Assembly: GCA_035968315.1 (NCBI GenBank)
Contig: JAVYIN010000005.1
Coordinates: forward strand, 971,001-1,035,000
DNA from: Nitrospira sp.
Lineage (GTDB): Bacteria > Nitrospirota > Nitrospiria > Nitrospirales > Nitrospiraceae
DNA length: 64,000 nt
Reading direction: 5' to 3'
Shown here: positions 33,377-41,706 of the stretch, one piece after another
Layout of the letters: every line of letters begins with the position of its first letter
Numbering within the stretch: the stretch's first letter is position 1
Made by a program: the position numbers and the translations under genes
The notes under the pieces: generated by a model
Told to the model about the DNA's origin: nothing
Databases searched by the model: none
The model's input: the letters and a program-made list of their open reading frames with translations, nothing else

Positions 33377-34128
33377 CCGCCTGGACCGGCATAGGGCGGA
33401 CCGATATCGGCCTCGTGCGTGCGATGAATCAGGACTGCTTCCTGGCCCTCGATCAGCTCGGCTTCTGGGCCGTCGCCGATGGCATGGGCGGACATGCCGG
33501 AGGCGACGTGGCGGCACACACCGCGATGGCGGTGGCCAGCGCGCACATCGAACAGACGGTTGGCCACGGGCTCGATTCCCCTCACGACATCCTCCAGACG
33601 CTGATGACGGCGGCTCACCAGACCGTACGCGACCGCGCCAAGCGTGACCCGGCGCTCAGCCATATGGGGACCACGCTCGTCGCCCTGTTGCTGACGCCCC
33701 AACCGACGGCGGTCGCTCACATCGCCCATCTGGGAGACAGCCGGGCCTATCTCTACCGGGGCGGCACCCTGACTCCGCTCACCCGCGATCACACGATGAT
33801 CGAGAAGTACTTGGCGCACGGCATCCTCACGCCGGAATCGGCCAAGACTCACCCGGACCGGCATGTTTTGACGAAAGCCGTCGGGATTTCGGCCACGGCC
33901 ACACCGGATATCGCCTCACATCCGCTGCAACCGGACGACCTGATTCTCCTCTGCTCCGACGGGCTCACCAAAATGCTGGAAGACCAGGATATTGCGCTGA
34001 TCATGAAACACTCCGGCAAGGATCCGGTTCGTGCCGGCGATACACTGATCGAGGCAGCCCTCGCGCGCGGCGGCCTCGACAATGTGACGGTCGTTGTCAT
34101 TGCCCAATCTCAGAATACACACCGTTGA
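33373..34128 (+). CDS. PP2C-family protein phosphatase
   Basis: The 251-aa product removes phosphate from Ser/Thr. It has metal-binding motifs VADGMGGHAGGDVAA, GDSRAYLYRGG, LLCSDGLTKML and GGLDNVTVVVI. The N-terminal motif reads VRAMNQD where NED is usual. It is an intact counterpart of the decayed PP2C at 1158 and could serve the kinase at the left end of the window, though they are 32 kb apart. Confidence 0.94.
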   Translation: MTAWTGIGRTDIGLVRAMNQDCFLALDQLGFWAVADGMGGHAGGDVAAHTAMAVASAHIEQTVGHGLDSPHDILQTLMTAAHQTVRDRAKRDPALSHMGTTLVALLLTPQPTAVAHIAHLGDSRAYLYRGGTLTPLTRDHTMIEKYLAHGILTPESAKTHPDRHVLTKAVGISATATPDIASHPLQPDDLILLCSDGLTKMLEDQDIALIMKHSGKDPVRAGDTLIEAALARGGLDNVTVVVIAQSQNTHR

Positions 34129-34209
34129 CAACATTCAAGAGCGCGTGTAGCCTGCCAAAGGTGCTCACGGAGCAGGTGTGCCCGGTCATTCATCAAAAGA
34201 AGGACTTTC

Positions 34210-34680
34210 ATGCCAGACAGGCCATGGCCCATCGTGATAGGGGCAAGTCTCTTGAGCTGTGGGCTCGCCGTCGTCACACCTTCACCCGCACCCGCGCAAT
34301 CGCCGCCATCAGCCCGTCCGCCCATGACTGCTCCATCGATAATACCGGCGCCCAATCTGAGCGGAGAATGGGAAGTTCTGGAAGTCGAAGACGATAAACG
34401 CTACAAAACCACGCTCGATAAATCTGGCAATGGCCCCTACACCCAGCATGGCGGTCGCTTTACAACGACGTCCTTTGCGGATCGCCTCTGGCAAGGCACC
34501 TGGCAACAGCCCGGCAATGACCGTGAAGGCGGGTTTGAATTGTTGCTGTCCGAAGACGGAACCCAGGCCAAAGGCGTGTGGTGGTACACGCGCGTGGGTA
34601 CCCACAAAAACATTCCTCCGCGTGAGCATGGCGGCTCGTACCAATGGAAACGCCTGACTCCCGTGCCGCAGGCTCAATGA
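34210..34680 (+). CDS. Secreted hypothetical protein
   Basis: The 156-aa product has a signal peptide (about residues 1-30, ending PAPAQ) and a Pro-rich spacer. The compact domain (about 48-150) has LSGEWEVLEVEDDKRYKTTL and WQGTWQQPGNDREGGFELLLSEDGTQAKGVWWYTRV, a beta-rich lipocalin-like pattern. Family is not recognised. The ATG at 34210 has AAGGA about 8 nt upstream. Confidence 0.78.
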   Translation: MPDRPWPIVIGASLLSCGLAVVTPSPAPAQSPPSARPPMTAPSIIPAPNLSGEWEVLEVEDDKRYKTTLDKSGNGPYTQHGGRFTTTSFADRLWQGTWQQPGNDREGGFELLLSEDGTQAKGVWWYTRVGTHKNIPPREHGGSYQWKRLTPVPQAQ

Positions 34681-34772
34681 CCCCCAGACTCCATCCTTTC
34701 GACTCGACCGTCCCTGCGCATTCCCGCTACTCCCGCATCGACACTTCACCTTACCTTGACCTTGGAGGCACT

Positions 34773-35771
34773 ATGTTCTGGATTCTCACCTGTTTGCTTT
34801 CGCTCGGATGGGGCTCAGCGGCGCTGGCCGATGGCGGTCACCAACATCATGCCGTCCCCACGCTCAAAAACCAAACAATGACAAGCGTCACCATCACCGA
34901 CAACATGATCACGCTGACCTTCGGCCCGATCGACCTCCCAACCAGCCACGATGGCGAATTGGCGGCCTCCATGCCGAAACATCACTTTCAACTGCCGAAG
35001 GATATGTACATGGTCGGCTACAAATCCGCCGTGTTTACCAAGGCCGGCCAGGAATTGCCGAGAAATTATCTCCACCACATCCTGATGATGAACAACGACA
35101 AGCCCAGCGTCTCTTGCCCGGGCGAGCCACTCTTCTTCGCCGGCGCGGGACTGGAAATGACGGAGACCCATTTCCCCGACGGCTACGGGGTCAAACTCGC
35201 GAAGGGCGAACACCTGATGTCGATCGTGGCCTTTTACCACAAAGCGCCGCCGACCAAGGATGTGATGGCCACCTTCACCATGTATATGGCGCCGGCCGAT
35301 AAGCCGGTGAAGGAATTGGATGTCTACCAAGTCGGCGTCAATGTCGTCTGCTACAGCAAATTCAACCAGCGCGGCGCCGACCAAACCGATGAAGGCATCG
35401 AAATCAAGCCGGGCGTTCAGGTGCACCGTGCGCCGCTCAAGTTCCTCATGGACGGCTGCGTCAAGTTTGCCTATCCTCACGGCCATGACGAACTCTTGAT
35501 GATTTCGCTCGAAGACAACACGAACAAACGGACGTTATTGCGGACGGTGCCAGACGTGGATCTCGACGGCACCTTCCGTGAGTTCCAGGCGCACCAAGTC
35601 TACAAAAACGGCGGCGGGTTTACCGTCTTGCAGTCGAACGACTATGAAATGGTGATGGTGCACCATCACCCCTTGCACAAAGCGGAACTCCAGCACGGCA
35701 TGGGCAACTATCTGCTCTACATGACGCCGGGGGCCTGCCAGGCCCCGAAGACCGCCATGGCTCCCCAGTAA
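34773..35771 (+). CDS. Secreted histidine-rich protein, possibly metal-binding
   Basis: The 332-aa product has a signal peptide (about residues 1-20, ending ALADG). The mature protein is beta-rich with conserved-looking histidines: GGHQHHAV at the start, NYLHHILMMNN near residue 101, and VMVHHHPLHKAELQHGMGNY near the C-terminus. Their spacing recalls copper enzymes of the PHM fold, but I cannot assign a family. The ATG at 34773 follows GGAGG by about 4 nt. A hairpin at 35786 ends the unit. Confidence 0.78.
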   Translation: MFWILTCLLSLGWGSAALADGGHQHHAVPTLKNQTMTSVTITDNMITLTFGPIDLPTSHDGELAASMPKHHFQLPKDMYMVGYKSAVFTKAGQELPRNYLHHILMMNNDKPSVSCPGEPLFFAGAGLEMTETHFPDGYGVKLAKGEHLMSIVAFYHKAPPTKDVMATFTMYMAPADKPVKELDVYQVGVNVVCYSKFNQRGADQTDEGIEIKPGVQVHRAPLKFLMDGCVKFAYPHGHDELLMISLEDNTNKRTLLRTVPDVDLDGTFREFQAHQVYKNGGGFTVLQSNDYEMVMVHHHPLHKAELQHGMGNYLLYMTPGACQAPKTAMAPQ

Positions 35772-35785
35772 CGAATGATTCCCCG

Positions 35786-35817
35786 GCGGCCAGCGCCCGA
35801 TCATGGGTGCTGGCCGC
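35786..35817 (+). terminator. Hairpin downstream of the His-rich secreted protein
   Basis: GCGGCCAGC and GCTGGCCGC pair exactly, and CCC/GGG extends the stem around GATCAT. There is no T-run. It lies 15 nt after the stop codon. The remaining region to 36105 shows no gene. Confidence 0.65.
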
Positions 35818-36105
35818 TGGATTCCAGACATTCGCATTCACACATCGTCCAAATTTGTCCGTTCAAGAACGTACAGCCGCCCCGTCCCCCCTACGAAAGA
35901 AGCGCTGATTCCCCTGTGTTGACGCTGTGATTCTGATGCGGCGATATGGTATTCAAGACGCGGAGCCGGCACGGAACCAGGGTGCGCCGCCGATCATGCG
36001 CATGCGAACACGCAGCGACGGCACCCGTGCATAATGGAGTCGGAGCACACAGCATGTCTCTGGGACTCGGCTGACTCGGCTTGCCCAGAAACACGGAATT
36101 GGTAC

Positions 36106-39100
36106 ATGCCGAAAAGCGAGCCCGTCACCATCCTGATCGTCAGTGAGCAGGCGGACGACATCAAACTCGTCACGATGAGCCTGCGCGGGTTTTTCCCCGA
36201 TTGCCGTGTCGATTCGGTCTATTCCGCCGACGAAGCCCGGCAATGGGCCGGCCGCGCCGACTGGCACCTGATGCTGATCGACGAACGCCTGGGCCTGCAC
36301 GGCCATCCCACGCTCGTCGCGGAATTGAAACACCGGCTCCCCTCCACAGCCTTCGTCCTCCAAACAGGAACAAGCGATTCAACCGCAGCCGTGAATGCCC
36401 TCCAATCCGGCGCCGACTTTCTGCTGCACACGCACTCTCCCGCCTTTCTCACGGAACTCGTGCTGTACACGAAAGATGCCGTCGAAAAACGCGCCCTGCG
36501 GACCGCCTTGGAACGGATACAAGAACGGCATAACCGGCTCATGGAGACGCTCACCGATGTCGTCTACGAATTGGATGCGGAAGGACGATTCGTCTACCTC
36601 AGCCCGTCGGTTACCGAGCTCTTAGGCCATCGACCGGAGGAGCTGACCGGCACACTCTGCACCACACTGATCCCGCCCGATCAACTCGACCGCGCCCAAT
36701 ATCGCATCAACGACCGCCGTTCCGGAGCGCGGGCAGCCCGCCGGGTGCTGCTCGAATTGCTGCCCAAGCCGCAGCCGGGCGTGCCACCGGGCGCGCGAGT
36801 CCTGACGGAAATCAGCGCCACCGGCCTCTACGACGCCCAGCGGCGCTTCGTCGGATCTCTGGGCCTCCTGCGCAATGTCTCCGGGCAGGCCACGCAAGCC
36901 AAAAAGATTCAGTCGCTTGAAGCCGCACTCCGTGAAACCGGGCAGCTGCTGGACATGGCCAATCATTTGACCGGCCTCTCCCATGACATCCAGACCCCGC
37001 TCACCGCGATTCTGACGCAATCGCAACAGCTCTTACAGACGATCCGCGACGCGCAACTCGATACCCGGATCGAAACCCTGGCGCTCCATGCCACTGAAGC
37101 CGCGCAACAGGGAGAAGCCATCGCCCAGACGGTGCAACAGGCCGCATGGCGCAGAGCCACCGTGAATACGGTCCTCGACGACGCACTTGCCACCTTCACG
37201 CCCCCCCTGCTCGACACCGGCCTCATCGAGCGGCAATACGCCCCGAACTTGCCCCCGTTTTCAGGCCCGCGCGAGACTTGTGTGCACGCCGTCCAACTCC
37301 TGCTCGCCCAGGCCCTGCGCCACATGGCATCCGCTGGGACCATCCATGGCCTGCACCTCAGCACCGCCGCCCTCGATCGCACCGGAGCCCGCATCGAACC
37401 GGCCCCTTTGCCATCCGTCGATCCGGCGACAACCTCCGTGGAAATTCTGATACAGGAAACATCTCGCCAAGCGGCCCTCAATATCGACAGCTTGGCTATT
37501 TCCCCCGATCTCGTGCGCGTCTACGACCTCCTCCGGCCCCTGGAAGCCCGTCTTGATTTTCTGGCCCCCGCGGAAGGCGCGCTGTCCATTCGTCTCCGGT
37601 TGCCGCTCGCCCTGCAGATCGCGCCGGAACCGGCGCCGATAGCCACCGCCGCTCCTGCGCCATCCACGCCGCCGACATCACCGGCTCCTTTGATTGTTCC
37701 ACTGCCAGTCCCGCAGCCACAGCCGTTCACGCCCGCGATCCCTGCGCTCCCCGATCGCCGGACAGCCGTGCGAGCGGCCGTCCATCTTCCTGCGGAGGTC
37801 ACCGTCGGCAATACGACCCGTGGGGGCACGGTCTCGACGCTCAGTGCAACAGGAGCCGCCGTGGAAATCGACGGCCTATTCCCGCATCTGGACCATCAAC
37901 CAGCCTATCTGATCTTCAAGACCGACGTGGGCATCCTAGAGCTTCACGCCACGGTCCGCACTCGGGGAGCCGCCTCAAGCCAGATGCCCGTCCGGCTGGG
38001 CCACTCGTTGCTCGCCTTTCACTTTTCCCCTGCCAGCGAGACCGAACGTAAAATCTTGGTCTCCTTTGTCGAAGCAGCCCATGAACGCGCCCTCCCCTTT
38101 ACCTTTGAAGCGTTGGTCGTGATTCCGGAAGATGTCGACGAACAATCTCCGCCCTCAGCTGGTCCCCCTTATTACGAGAGCAATCACCGTGAAGCGCTCC
38201 GCGTTCGTGTCGCACTGCCCGTGCACATTGAGGCTGAATTGGACGGAGCGTCCAAGGCCAGAGGGTTCGGATCCGCAGTGAACTTCAGCCGCGGAGGAGC
38301 CTGCCTGCAGATGAAACAGGCTCCAGGCCGGATCGGAGAGACGATCCTGCTGCATTTCCCGCAAACCGGAATCCTGGGACAACCACGCACGCATGAACCG
38401 GCCGCCCCCGAAGCCGTGCTTCCCGCCCGCATTGTCTGGATCACGGCAGCCACCACCCCGCCATCGGCGAACCGGCCGGGCCAGGCAGAGCCGGGATCGC
38501 GGGTCGGCGTCTGCTTCGTCCACCTGATGCCCTTTACAGAGCGTGAGATCAATCGCGTCGTGGCGCAGCATCTCCACTCACCGATGGATCTGGATGGCAT
38601 TACGGAACCGTCTCCCGTCGTCAGCACCCCGCGGGAATGCCGCAACCTGCGCGGCCAGCTCATCGCCATCAGGGACGATCATGCCCGGCGGCAACTTTCT
38701 CCCACCACCCCGATCGTCATTCTCTCGCCGGGGTTCGGATGCACCCAGACAGACTATGTCGGTCTCGCCGAGTTTCTCGCCCTCAATCGCCTGCGCGTGC
38801 TGCGGTATGACCACAGCAATCACGTGGGACAGAGCGACGGCCATCTTCTCCAGCTCACGCTGCGCAGCATGCAAGCCGACCTTCAGGCCGTCCTTGAGTT
38901 TGCCCAAGCCACCTGGCCCACCGCGCCCATTGCCCTCCTGGCCGAAGATCTGGCCGCGCGGGTCGCGCTGAAAGCCTGCGCGCAAGTCCCAGGTGCGAAA
39001 CTGCTGCTGCTCGTCGATCCGGTCCTCGATGTCCAGGCGGCCCTGTCGGCGGAACACCACCGCGACCTGGTCACGGACTACCAGCAAGGGCTCCGGAAAG

Positions 39101-40308
39101 GGACCGCCAACGTCTGGGGCCTCAACCTTCATGTCGATCAACTGCTCGGCGACCTCATCGCGGGACAGTACGACACGCTGTCCACGGCGATCGCCGATAT
39201 CGCCGCGCTCAGCACCCCGGTCGTAATGCTGACCACACCCGAGACAGACCGGACACCGGCGCACCGGTTCCCCCCCCTCGCCCCCTCGCTCCGCGCATTC
39301 GGCACGCCACCCACCGTCGTGCCGCTTCCCGCGCCGCTCGCCATCCCCTCCCTGGCGTTAGATGACCGGCATCAGGCCGCCCACGCCACAATCCTTCAGC
39401 AAATTGCCCTGGCGCTCTTCCCGCGGGAGACGCGCGTGGAAATTCTTCCGCCAACGAAACGCCACATTGAACGCCAGCGCCGCCTGGAAGAAGAGCGCCT
39501 CCGCATTCACGCGCATGTGTCGCACGCGACGCGGGAGGCCCTTTGGATTGCCCACATGGCACAGGTGCCTCAGCTCAACCAGCTTCACCCCTATTCCTGG
39601 CTGTTGCAGGAACTCTATCAACAATGCCTTCCCCTGCCACCCGGCACAACGATTCTCGAAGTCGGATGCGGATCCAGCGACCTGGCCCGTATCACCTGGA
39701 TCAATCATATGTACCGGCTGGCGCACAGGCCGGGCCATCCCCACACTCCTCTGCGCTATATCGGCATCGAGCGTTTCACCAGTGCCGTGTCGTCCGCCGA
39801 ACGTTCCTTTGCCGCCTTCCGGCAGGATCTGCACCGCACGGCTTCTCCGCTTTCCGCAGCAGAGGCCGCCATGACCGCCGGCTGGATTCTTGCCGATTGG
39901 CAAAGCGGAATTCCCTTCACCGACCAGTCAGTCGACCGGCTCGTCTATAATCTGTCGCTCTCATTCGTCGCATCCCCGCAAGCATCCTTACAGCAAGCCA
40001 TCGCCGCCTTGCGCCCGAACGGCCTGCTGATCCTCATGTGCTTCCAACCGCACTCCGACCTCACCAGGCTCTATCGTGAACACATCGTCACCGCCGGTCA
40101 GCCGGAAACCGATCCTTCCGATCTCATCCTGCTCCACTATCTTGGACGCCTGCACGAAGCCCTGCGCCACGGACTCCTCCACACCTTCGAGCGCGAACAA
40201 TTGGCCGCGCTCCTCCGCCATGCCGGAGCCCAGCCGGTGCATATCGCACCGATCCTCAACGGCCAATTGCTGCTGGCCACTGCCCGCAAAGGGAAATCAT
40301 CTGGCTGA
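36106..40308 (+). CDS. Giant signalling-enzyme fusion: receiver, PAS, HisKA, two PilZ, LuxD-like hydrolase, SAM methyltransferase
   Basis: The product has 1400 residues. Domains in order: a degenerate receiver (about 8-125; Asp in MLIDERLG, no Lys), PAS (about 140-255), HisKA-like helices with LSHDIQTPLTAI (His about 292) and a poorly conserved ATPase region (to about 510), and a Pro-rich linker. Then PilZ 1 (about 551-660; RTAVR but STLSATG), PilZ 2 (about 695-820; REALR and NFSRGG), a LuxD-like alpha/beta hydrolase (about 868-1110; RYDHSNHVGQSDG), and a class I methyltransferase (about 1175-1395; TTILEVGCGSSD). The hydrolase has Asp where LuxD has its nucleophile Ser. Thus sensing and c-di-GMP binding would control two enzymatic modules in one chain. 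The ATG at 36106 lacks a strong ribosome-binding site. Histidine-kinase, NtrC and HD-GYP genes follow. Confidence 0.85.
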   Translation: MPKSEPVTILIVSEQADDIKLVTMSLRGFFPDCRVDSVYSADEARQWAGRADWHLMLIDERLGLHGHPTLVAELKHRLPSTAFVLQTGTSDSTAAVNALQSGADFLLHTHSPAFLTELVLYTKDAVEKRALRTALERIQERHNRLMETLTDVVYELDAEGRFVYLSPSVTELLGHRPEELTGTLCTTLIPPDQLDRAQYRINDRRSGARAARRVLLELLPKPQPGVPPGARVLTEISATGLYDAQRRFVGSLGLLRNVSGQATQAKKIQSLEAALRETGQLLDMANHLTGLSHDIQTPLTAILTQSQQLLQTIRDAQLDTRIETLALHATEAAQQGEAIAQTVQQAAWRRATVNTVLDDALATFTPPLLDTGLIERQYAPNLPPFSGPRETCVHAVQLLLAQALRHMASAGTIHGLHLSTAALDRTGARIEPAPLPSVDPATTSVEILIQETSRQAALNIDSLAISPDLVRVYDLLRPLEARLDFLAPAEGALSIRLRLPLALQIAPEPAPIATAAPAPSTPPTSPAPLIVPLPVPQPQPFTPAIPALPDRRTAVRAAVHLPAEVTVGNTTRGGTVSTLSATGAAVEIDGLFPHLDHQPAYLIFKTDVGILELHATVRTRGAASSQMPVRLGHSLLAFHFSPASETERKILVSFVEAAHERALPFTFEALVVIPEDVDEQSPPSAGPPYYESNHREALRVRVALPVHIEAELDGASKARGFGSAVNFSRGGACLQMKQAPGRIGETILLHFPQTGILGQPRTHEPAAPEAVLPARIVWITAATTPPSANRPGQAEPGSRVGVCFVHLMPFTEREINRVVAQHLHSPMDLDGITEPSPVVSTPRECRNLRGQLIAIRDDHARRQLSPTTPIVILSPGFGCTQTDYVGLAEFLALNRLRVLRYDHSNHVGQSDGHLLQLTLRSMQADLQAVLEFAQATWPTAPIALLAEDLAARVALKACAQVPGAKLLLLVDPVLDVQAALSAEHHRDLVTDYQQGLRKGTANVWGLNLHVDQLLGDLIAGQYDTLSTAIADIAALSTPVVMLTTPETDRTPAHRFPPLAPSLRAFGTPPTVVPLPAPLAIPSLALDDRHQAAHATILQQIALALFPRETRVEILPPTKRHIERQRRLEEERLRIHAHVSHATREALWIAHMAQVPQLNQLHPYSWLLQELYQQCLPLPPGTTILEVGCGSSDLARITWINHMYRLAHRPGHPHTPLRYIGIERFTSAVSSAERSFAAFRQDLHRTASPLSAAEAAMTAGWILADWQSGIPFTDQSVDRLVYNLSLSFVASPQASLQQAIAALRPNGLLILMCFQPHSDLTRLYREHIVTAGQPETDPSDLILLHYLGRLHEALRHGLLHTFEREQLAALLRHAGAQPVHIAPILNGQLLLATARKGKSSG

Positions 40309-40324
40309 CCCCCTCTTCCGCGTG

Positions 40325-40330
40325 TATACT
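40325..40330 (+). promoter_or_regulatory. Possible -10 box before the histidine kinase
   Basis: TATACT, preceded directly by TG, lies about 40 nt before the first ATG in the kinase frame. The -35 region is not distinct. Confidence 0.35.
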
Positions 40331-40424
40331 CACCCCATAGAACCACCTATGTTTGCTCACTGCGTTCCCAATGGATCGGCCGCAATCTCTGCGGCCGGAG
40401 AAGCGCAACCGCATCGAGATTCAC

Positions 40425-41699
40425 ATGACAGACGGCTCGCCCCAGTCTTCCCACATACCTCAACCGCCCCTCACCGCCCTGCAACGGCTGGCCCGTTTTG
40501 CACAGGACTTGGGCGCGCACACTGACCGCACCCTCATCGCCCGGCGCATTTTGACAGAACTCTGCGAGGTCACCGCCCGTCCACACGGCAGCCTCTATTT
40601 GTTGAACCATGAGCGGCAGCGATATAGCCGCCTGGCGGCATTCGGCGCAGAAGGCCCTTCGGCCAGCGTCGCGAGTTTGCCATCGACCCATCCTCTCGTG
40701 ACCGGCTTGTCGCACCGGGCGACGGTCTTGGCGCTGACTGATCCATCCTCCCTGATCCCGGCCGATGAAGATACAGCCGCCACAGCCTGGGACGCGCCCC
40801 AGATGACGGTCGCCATCCCCCTGTTGAACAAAGGGCGGCTGCTGGCGTTGGCACTCCTCGACCCATCCCTGCCTTCCCGGCCGCTTTCTCCCGGGGCAAG
40901 GGACCTGCTCACCGCCCTGGCGCAAATAGCCGCCAACGCCCTCGACTCCATACTGGTCCATGACGACCTCCGCCAATCGCACACCCTGATGCGGCGGACC
41001 GACCGGCTCCGATCCCTTGAAATTATTGCCGGTGGCTTTGCCCACGAAATCAGGAACCCGCTGACTTCGATCAAAACCTTTATCCAACTGGCCCCGGAGC
41101 GCAGGGAAGATTCAGAATTCATTAGAGATTTCAGCCGTATCGTCCTGGAAGACGTGTATCGGATCGAACGCCTGATTCAAGAAATTCTGGATTACGCCCG
41201 ATACATGGAACCGACGTTGACGGACGAAGACCTGAACGAGGTCATCTCGTCCTGTCTGTATTTCGTCGAAGTGAAAGCCGCCAGCAAGCGGATCAAGATT
41301 GAAAAAGAGTTGGCACCTGACCTGCCTCATGTCATGCTGGATCGTCAACAGGTGCAACAGGTGCTGCTGAACCTCTTGCTGAACGCGATCGATGCCATGG
41401 GCACCCAGGACGGCCAGCTGACGGTTCGCACGCACCGGCTGACAAAACCGGGGAATCAGATGTGGGCACAGATTGAAATTCGAGATACCGGCGTGGGGAT
41501 TTCACCGGACCATCTGGCTCACATCTTTGACCCGTTCTTCACCACGAAACACACGAGTGGAGAACATGCCGGCACGGGCCTGGGGCTGACGATCGTGCAT
41601 CAGATCGTGCAGGAACATGACGGCCACATTCAGGTGGAAAGCACCGAGGGCGTCGGCACCACGTTTTTCGTGAATTTGCCCGCGATCCCGGCAGAGTAG
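40425..41699 (+). CDS. GAF-domain sensor histidine kinase
   Basis: The product (424 aa from this start) has a GAF domain (about residues 15-180) and a coiled connector. It also has HisKA with GGFAHEIRNPLTSIKTFIQL (His in HEIRNP) and an HATPase with QVLLNLLLNAIDAM, DTGVGI, FDPFFTTK and GTGLGLTIV, all intact. There is no membrane helix, so it senses a cytoplasmic signal. The NtrC-type regulator follows by 7 nt and is the likely partner. An in-frame ATG at 40371 would add 18 residues; neither start has a strong ribosome-binding site. Confidence 0.92.
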   Translation: MTDGSPQSSHIPQPPLTALQRLARFAQDLGAHTDRTLIARRILTELCEVTARPHGSLYLLNHERQRYSRLAAFGAEGPSASVASLPSTHPLVTGLSHRATVLALTDPSSLIPADEDTAATAWDAPQMTVAIPLLNKGRLLALALLDPSLPSRPLSPGARDLLTALAQIAANALDSILVHDDLRQSHTLMRRTDRLRSLEIIAGGFAHEIRNPLTSIKTFIQLAPERREDSEFIRDFSRIVLEDVYRIERLIQEILDYARYMEPTLTDEDLNEVISSCLYFVEVKAASKRIKIEKELAPDLPHVMLDRQQVQQVLLNLLLNAIDAMGTQDGQLTVRTHRLTKPGNQMWAQIEIRDTGVGISPDHLAHIFDPFFTTKHTSGEHAGTGLGLTIVHQIVQEHDGHIQVESTEGVGTTFFVNLPAIPAE

Positions 41700-41706
41700 G
41701 AGCCCT

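Noticed and set aside
40353..40370. TTG start of the GAF histidine kinase
   Set aside because: No ribosome-binding site and the added residues are unlike the family; ATGs at 40371 or 40425 are better.
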